Positions 59,624-64,000 of a stretch of 64,000 nucleotides of DNA are shown piece after piece. The DNA comes from G965202915 sp965202915 (GTDB lineage Bacteria; Pseudomonadota; Gammaproteobacteria; Eutrophobiales; Eutrophobiaceae), in NCBI GenBank assembly GCA_965202915.1, contig OZ241847.1, positions 1,984,001 through 2,048,000 on the forward strand, in the 5' to 3' direction. Position numbers and translations under genes: made by a program. Numbering within the stretch: position 1 is the stretch's first letter; each line of letters begins with the position of its first letter. The notes under the pieces are model-generated. The model saw only the letters and a list, made by a program, of their open reading frames with translations. It did no database searches and was not told the origin of the DNA.

Positions 59624-60235
59624 TCAACTCTCCTTTATTTGCGGTTCGCGGTCGTCGGTCTTGCGATTAAGCCGGGTCATTACCTTGGCGACGTTGCCCG
59701 CCAGTATTTCGGCGCTATGGGAAATGGCGGTATCAATCGCCGCCCGGATCAGGCTTTCATCGCCGGCGTCCGGTCGGCTTAACACGTAGGGGGTGACGTT
59801 CTCCCTGGAACCGGGATGACCGATGCCTATCCGCAGCCGGATAAATTCACTATTCCCCAGTTGTCGGATAATATCGCGCAAGCCGTTATGGCCTCCGTGG
59901 CCGCCGGCTTTTTTGATTCTTGCCACCCCGGCGTCCAGGTCCAGCTCGTCATGAGCAACCAGAATCCGGTCGGGGTCGATCCGGTAAAAACCGGCCAGGG
60001 CCCGCACTGAAAACCCGCTTTCATTGACGAAGTTTTGTGGTTTGCATAACCAGCAGTCGGTATCGGCGTTATTGATGCGGCAAACTTCGGCGCGAAATCT
60101 GCCCGCATACAAAAAATTCAATGCATGTCGGCGGGCAAGCTCGTCCAGGTACCAGAAGCCGACGTTGTGGCGGGTTGCGGAATACGTCGCCCCCGGATTA
60201 CCCAGGCCGACAATGAGTTTAAGCTCCTCAGGCAT
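59624..60235 (-). CDS. pth: Peptidyl-tRNA hydrolase
   Basis: Recycles peptidyl-tRNA released from ribosomes. ATG 60235 starts MPEELKLIVGLGNPGATYSA; the catalytic His is in TRHNVGF. KPQNFVNESGFSV and AHDELDLDAGVAR are also typical. The frame is open for 79 codons further upstream, but that stretch lies inside rplY in another frame and is not real coding sequence. 203 residues is normal. Confidence 0.97.
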   Translation of the reverse strand: MPEELKLIVGLGNPGATYSATRHNVGFWYLDELARRHALNFLYAGRFRAEVCRINNADTDCWLCKPQNFVNESGFSVRALAGFYRIDPDRILVAHDELDLDAGVARIKKAGGHGGHNGLRDIIRQLGNSEFIRLRIGIGHPGSRENVTPYVLSRPDAGDESLIRAAIDTAISHSAEILAGNVAKVMTRLNRKTDDREPQIKES

Positions 60236-60254
60236 ATTACGCCGTTGGAGGCAA

Positions 60255-60929
60255 TTAATTGTCGTCGGTTTGGGTTTGATCGGGGGCTTCTTCACCGGCA
60301 ACGGCGGCAATCTCTTCTTCCCCTTCCGCAACTTCTTCCTCTTCCACCACAACCTTGGGTAACTGCACGGTAACCACCGGTCGCAACGGATCGCCGCCGT
60401 GTACCAGGCTGTTATTATCGACCGTTTCGGGTAATTCCAGATCGCCCAGATGAATCGTTGACCCCAGTTCAACTGCCTGCATATCTACCTCGATATATTC
60501 GGGCAAATGTTTGGGCAGACAACTGACTTCGATATCGGTCATCGCGTGATTAATAATACCGCCGCCCGATTTCACCCCGATACAGATATCTTCATTGAGG
60601 AAATGCAGGGGGACGCGCATGGTGAGTTTTTCACTCTCATTAATGCGCTGAAAATCTATATGCAGCAGAGTCGGTTTGAAAGGATGGCGTTGCAGGTCTT
60701 TTAATACGACTTTCTCCTTCTTGCGACCGAAATTCAGCGTCAGAATATGGGAAAAAAACGCCTCGTGTTCGAGTTGGTGCATCACCTCGTCGTGTCCCAG
60801 GGTGATCGGCGTCGCGTCTTTATTGGAACCGTAAACGATACCGGGTAATTTGCCGACGCGGTGCAGCCGGCGGCTCACCCGCTTTCCCCGGTCACTTCGC
60901 TGCTCAACGCTTAGTTCAAATTGTGCCAT
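60255..60929 (-). CDS. rplY: 50S ribosomal protein L25/Ctc
   Basis: A 224-residue long-form L25 (CTC/TL5 type) that binds 5S rRNA. An N-terminal L25 domain (ELSVEQRSDRGKRVSRRLHR; GIVYGSNKDATPITL) is followed by the C-terminal TL5 domain and a Glu-rich tail (VVEEEEVAEGEEEI). AGGAG precedes ATG 60929. It sits between prs and pth as in most relatives. Confidence 0.96.
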   Translation of the reverse strand: MAQFELSVEQRSDRGKRVSRRLHRVGKLPGIVYGSNKDATPITLGHDEVMHQLEHEAFFSHILTLNFGRKKEKVVLKDLQRHPFKPTLLHIDFQRINESEKLTMRVPLHFLNEDICIGVKSGGGIINHAMTDIEVSCLPKHLPEYIEVDMQAVELGSTIHLGDLELPETVDNNSLVHGGDPLRPVVTVQLPKVVVEEEEVAEGEEEIAAVAGEEAPDQTQTDDN

Positions 60930-60971
60930 AGTAATAACTCCTGATTAACAATATAAGTCGGCCTCCCGGCC

Positions 60972-61928
60972 CTAATCCAGAAACATCGAACTCAGAGACT
61001 CGCCCACGCTGATACGGCGCATGCTTTCCGCCAGCATCGTGGCAACGCTCAATTGACGGATCTTTTCGCAGGTTGTTGCCTCCGAACGAAGTGGAATTGT
61101 ATCCGTTACCACGAGTTCATCAAGCACTGAATCGGAAATGTTTTTGACTGCATTGCCGGAAAGTACCGCGTGAGTGCAATAAGCGACCACCTTGATGGCG
61201 CCATTTTGCTTGAGAACGGCCGCCGCGTTGCATAATGTTCCGGCGGTATCGACCAAATCATCAATAATTACACAGCTGCGGCCACTGACGTCACCGATAA
61301 TGTTCATTACCTCGGATTCATTCGGATTGGGGCGACGTTTATCGATAATCGCCAGCTCCGTGTCATCCAGCCGTTTCGCCAGTGCCCGGGCGCGAATCAC
61401 CCCGCCGACGTCCGGGGAAACCACCATTAAATTCGGATATTCATGCTTCCACAGATCGCCAAGCAATACCGGCGAGGCATAGACGTTATCCAGTGGAATA
61501 TCGAAAAAGCCCTGAATTTGATCGGCGTGTAAATCCACCGTCACAACCCGACCAATACCCGCCGTTGCAATAATGTTGGCCACCACCTTGGCGGTGATCG
61601 GCACACGCGCCGAGCGTGGCCGCCGGTCCTGGCGGGTGTAACCCAGATAGGGAATGACCGCGGTTAAGCGATCCACCGAGGCCCTGTGCAACGCATCCGC
61701 CAGCACAACCAGCTCCATTAAGGTATCATTGGTTGGGGTGCATATCGATTGGATCAGATAAACGTCCCGCCCACGCACGTTTTCGATAATTTCAACCATG
61801 ACTTCACCATCGCTGAAGCGGCCTACGGTTACCTTGCCCAGGGGCAAATTCAAATAGTTTGCCGTCTCCAATGCCAGCCTTGGATTGGAATTTCCGGTAA
61901 ATACCATCATGTCAGCCATGGAACTCAT
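60972..61928 (-). CDS. prs: Ribose-phosphate pyrophosphokinase
   Basis: Makes PRPP from ribose-5-phosphate and ATP, for nucleotides, histidine and tryptophan. 318 residues with [49 protein letters not shown], and the PRPP loop [14 protein letters not shown]. The first three residues before a second Met are optional (MSSMADM). GGGGGGG upstream can serve as ribosome-binding site. tRNA-Gln lies 32 bp before it. Confidence 0.97.
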   Translation of the reverse strand: MSSMADMMVFTGNSNPRLALETANYLNLPLGKVTVGRFSDGEVMVEIIENVRGRDVYLIQSICTPTNDTLMELVVLADALHRASVDRLTAVIPYLGYTRQDRRPRSARVPITAKVVANIIATAGIGRVVTVDLHADQIQGFFDIPLDNVYASPVLLGDLWKHEYPNLMVVSPDVGGVIRARALAKRLDDTELAIIDKRRPNPNESEVMNIIGDVSGRSCVIIDDLVDTAGTLCNAAAVLKQNGAIKVVAYCTHAVLSGNAVKNISDSVLDELVVTDTIPLRSEATTCEKIRQLSVATMLAESMRRISVGESLSSMFLD

Positions 61929-61960
61929 GATCCCCCCCGGTTACTGAAAATAAATAATAA

Positions 61961-62036
61961 TGGCTGGGGTGCTAGGATTCGAACCTAGGAATGCCGGGAT
62001 CAAAACCCGGTGCCTTAACCACTTGGCTACACCCCA
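61961..62036 (-). tRNA. tRNA-Gln (TTG)
   Basis: A 76-nt cloverleaf on the minus strand with encoded CCA. Acceptor TGGGGTG pairs with CACCCCA; anticodon stem CCGGG/CCCGG encloses TTTTGAT with anticodon TTG; T arm CTAGG TTCGAAT CCTAG. It lies between ispE and prs, the usual position. Confidence 0.97.
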
Positions 62037-62092
62037 ATCGGCGGATTGCATCGATCTTATCCCAATCCTGTTCCCGCAACCGGCCATTACCG

Positions 62093-62932
62093 TTATGCCG
62101 ACACAAACAGTGGTGAACGGTTTTTCCCTTTGGCAATAAACCCCTGCCAATGCTCCGGCAAGCGGTCATGAATCGTGACCGCCCGTGGATAATCGCTGAA
62201 TGCCGCAAATAAACAGGCTCCGGTGCCGGTCAATTTCGCATCGGCGAATTGATTCAACCAGTCCAGGGCTTCACCGACCGCGGGATGTCTTTTCCTGACC
62301 ACGGTTTCGCAATCATTTGAACCGGCACCATTGAGAAAATCAGCTATTGTGATTGGCGCGGTATTGCGTGTCAAATCATCGGCATTAAAAATATCCCGCG
62401 TCATCACCCGGCAACCGGGATAAATGATCAAATAATAAGGTTCCGGCAACGTGATTCCGCTTAGCCGCTCACCGATCCCTTCAGCCCAGGCGGCCTCACC
62501 GTTGATAAACACCGGCACGTCCGCACCCAGCCCCAGACCGATCTCGGCCAGCTCCGCAGTCGTCATCCGCAACTGCCAAAGCTGATTTAACGCGATAAGC
62601 GTGGTGGCGGCATTGGAACTTCCCCCGCCCAATCCGCCGCCCATCGGCACCATGGTTTCAACGTTGATGCGCACACCGGACTTGCAGCCGCTGATCTGTT
62701 GCAGTTTTTTTGCCGCCCTCAGCACCAGGTCCCGTTGCGCCGGCACGCCGGCAAGCGGCGGGGTTCTGACTATGCCGGCGTCGTTGGTAACGGTAAATTC
62801 AAGCCGATCCGCCAGATCGATAAATTGAAAAACCGTCTGCAACGTATGATAGCCATCCGGCCTGCGACCGGTAACGTGGAGAAAAAGATTGAGTTTGGCC
62901 GGCGCCGGCCACTTTTTGCCGGTCGTACTCAT
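62093..62932 (-). CDS. ispE: 4-diphosphocytidyl-2-C-methyl-D-erythritol kinase
   Basis: MEP-pathway GHMP kinase that phosphorylates CDP-methylerythritol. APAKLNLFLHVTGRRPDGYH is the start motif; the ATP loop is PMGGGLGGGSSNAATT; GTGACLFAAF is the third motif. 279 residues, standard. Its start overlaps the lolB stop by 4 bp. Confidence 0.96.
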   Translation of the reverse strand: MSTTGKKWPAPAKLNLFLHVTGRRPDGYHTLQTVFQFIDLADRLEFTVTNDAGIVRTPPLAGVPAQRDLVLRAAKKLQQISGCKSGVRINVETMVPMGGGLGGGSSNAATTLIALNQLWQLRMTTAELAEIGLGLGADVPVFINGEAAWAEGIGERLSGITLPEPYYLIIYPGCRVMTRDIFNADDLTRNTAPITIADFLNGAGSNDCETVVRKRHPAVGEALDWLNQFADAKLTGTGACLFAAFSDYPRAVTIHDRLPEHWQGFIAKGKNRSPLFVSA

Positions 62933-63525
62933 ATCGTCCAGTTTTGGAGCACCATCTTTAACTTTATTGTATCGCTGCTGATGGAAATCTTTCTCGGCAG
63001 GGATTTATCATCGATACCCTGATAACGTGAAATGCTGACGCGAAACCCGTGTTGCTCCATCGATGACAACAATGCGTTGTCGGTGAGCAGTAATTCATTT
63101 GCGGACGTCTCCGGGTCCGGGATCCCCTTGATCCAGAACGCCAGCACCGCCGGTTTCACCTGCGGACTCAGTTCATCGAACAACAAATCTCCGAGGGTGT
63201 CGGCCTTATGTATTTCATTCTTGGCGGTCCTGATGGACGCGGTTTCATTATTGCCCTCGAGCCGGTAAGTACCCTGCCCAAACGGGGCAATTAATTGCAT
63301 TTGATAGTCCTCATCGGCCTGATGCCAATGCATGCTGGCGGTCCAGCTTGCCTCAGCGGTAACCACTGACACCCGCCCCTTGACGCTCCAATCGGTAAGC
63401 CGGCCGATTTCATCCAGATGCGCCTGCCAGCTCTTGTGACCGTGCCCGTCTCGTAATAAAGGCATTTCGGCGCAACCGGCCGGCAACACCAGATATACCG
63501 CCACTAACAGGGAACGAATTTTCAC
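62929..63525 (-). CDS. lolB: Outer-membrane lipoprotein receptor LolB
   Basis: A 198-residue lipoprotein that inserts lipoproteins into the outer membrane. The signal ends in a lipobox VLPAGCAEMP (Cys at about 18). The body has TDWSVKGRVSVVTAEASW and the FGQGTYRLEGN strand. It lies between the TPR gene and ispE, the usual order, and overlaps both by 4 bp. Confidence 0.93.
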   Translation of the reverse strand: MKIRSLLVAVYLVLPAGCAEMPLLRDGHGHKSWQAHLDEIGRLTDWSVKGRVSVVTAEASWTASMHWHQADEDYQMQLIAPFGQGTYRLEGNNETASIRTAKNEIHKADTLGDLLFDELSPQVKPAVLAFWIKGIPDPETSANELLLTDNALLSSMEQHGFRVSISRYQGIDDKSLPRKISISSDTIKLKMVLQNWTI

Positions 63526-64000
63526 GGATTAAATCGTTGGATGACTTCCAATAAACGATGATCCTCCGGAGTGTCCTGCAATGCCGTTTCCCATATCTGT
63601 TTTGCCGTCTGCTTTTCACCCATTACCCACAGCACCTCCCCCAGATGCGCGGCGATCTCCGGATCATTGCGCAGCTCCAGGGCCTTGCGCAGATGGATCA
63701 CCGCCTCGGGCAAACGACCCAGCCGGTACAACACCCAGCCCATACTGTCGAGAATATAAAAATCATCGGGGCTTAATTCCAATGCCTTCTTTATCAAATC
63801 ATAGGCCTCGTCGTAACGATCGGTTTTATCCGCCAGGGTATAGCCGAGTGCATTCAATGCCTGGGCGTTATCCGGTTGTTCCCGCAATATCGCATTCAGG
63901 TCCCGTTCCACGACATCGAGTTGGTCCATTCTTTCGGCCAGCATCGCCCTTGCGTACAGTAAATCCGGGTGGACTTTTTTGCTTATTGCGGCATTGAAAA
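63522..64000 (-). CDS. TPR-repeat protein, 5' end outside the window
   Basis: The frame is open to the window edge, so at least 158 residues are visible. TPR motifs ALNALGYTLADKTDRYDEAY, ILDSMGWVLYRLGRLPEAV and HLGEVLWVMGEKQTAKQIW are evident. The gene matches the large TPR protein that normally precedes lolB in gammaproteobacteria, of unknown role. The Met at 63944 is probably internal. Overlaps lolB by 4 bp. Confidence 0.85.
   Translation of the reverse strand, partial: FNAAISKKVHPDLLYARAMLAERMDQLDVVERDLNAILREQPDNAQALNALGYTLADKTDRYDEAYDLIKKALELSPDDFYILDSMGWVLYRLGRLPEAVIHLRKALELRNDPEIAAHLGEVLWVMGEKQTAKQIWETALQDTPEDHRLLEVIQRFNP

Noticed and set aside
60236..60472. N-terminal extension of peptidyl-tRNA hydrolase
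   Set aside because: The extra 79 codons overlap rplY in another frame, and the conserved enzyme begins at MPEELKLIVGLGNPG.

Overview
The window reads as a chromosomal segment of a diderm gammaproteobacterium of unknown genus. It has an LPS export pair (lptG/lptF), a LolB lipoprotein receptor, MlaC, a PilW pilotin, a cytochrome bc1 operon followed by sspA, and the conserved cluster TPR protein-lolB-ispE-tRNA-Gln-prs-rplY-pth-ychF. Base composition is moderately GC rich. Core genes are densely packed, with ATGA-type overlaps in petB/petC, sufB to sufD, sufD/sufS and pilW/rodZ.

Layout. 1-5260: end of an mla operon, ibaG, murA and hisG-hisD-hisC. 5261-21251: an accessory defence-type island. 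It holds a Fic protein behind a six-copy palindrome array; a type I restriction-modification locus (hsdM, a KAP NTPase, an hsdS fused to RhuM and Fic domains, and an hsdR broken by an amber codon); relics of a second hsdR start and hsdS end; a DarT-DarG module whose toxin is doubly inactivated; a Panacea-domain toxin-antitoxin candidate; an IS256-type transposase relic; and a second Fic protein with its own palindromic operator. 21494-33247: tRNA-Arg, a pteridine-reductase-like SDR, a TauE/SafE permease, petABC, sspA, galU, tag, a nucleotidyltransferase, asnS, lptG and lptF. 33248-39937: a small DUF1640-like gene between two direct repeats, then pepA, holC, an unknown gene, valS and cysE. 40168-46238: a 5.9 kb gene for a giant repetitive surface protein, with a run of 23 G (23 C on its coding strand) at its 5' end. 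46785-53935: an IscR-type regulator with its own operator and a SUF iron-sulfur assembly operon. 54081-58470: ndk, rlmN, pilW, rodZ, a DNA glycosylase and a class II aldolase. 58524-64000: the minus-strand prs/ispE/lolB cluster.

How the parts work together. The suf operon makes Fe-S clusters that IscR senses, and the operator upstream of iscR closes the loop. PetABC is a complete bc1 complex. In the island both lethal activities, the DarT toxin and the HsdR nuclease/translocase, carry in-frame stop codons. The protective or modifying partners (DarG, HsdM, HsdS) remain open. The island therefore looks disarmed, though two Fic proteins, an HsdS-RhuM-Fic fusion, a KAP NTPase and a Panacea pair look intact.

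The most notable observations are: (1) a poly-C tract that puts a good Shine-Dalgarno/ATG one base out of frame with the giant surface protein, a likely phase-variation switch; (2) the HsdS-RhuM-Fic fusion in a hybrid type I locus; (3) DarT with a nonsense codon and a lost catalytic Glu beside an open DarG; (4) an exact 40-bp-period array of 23-bp palindromes in front of a Fic gene; (5) asnS with ATA where its start codon should be. All assignments come from reading the sequence; no database search was run.
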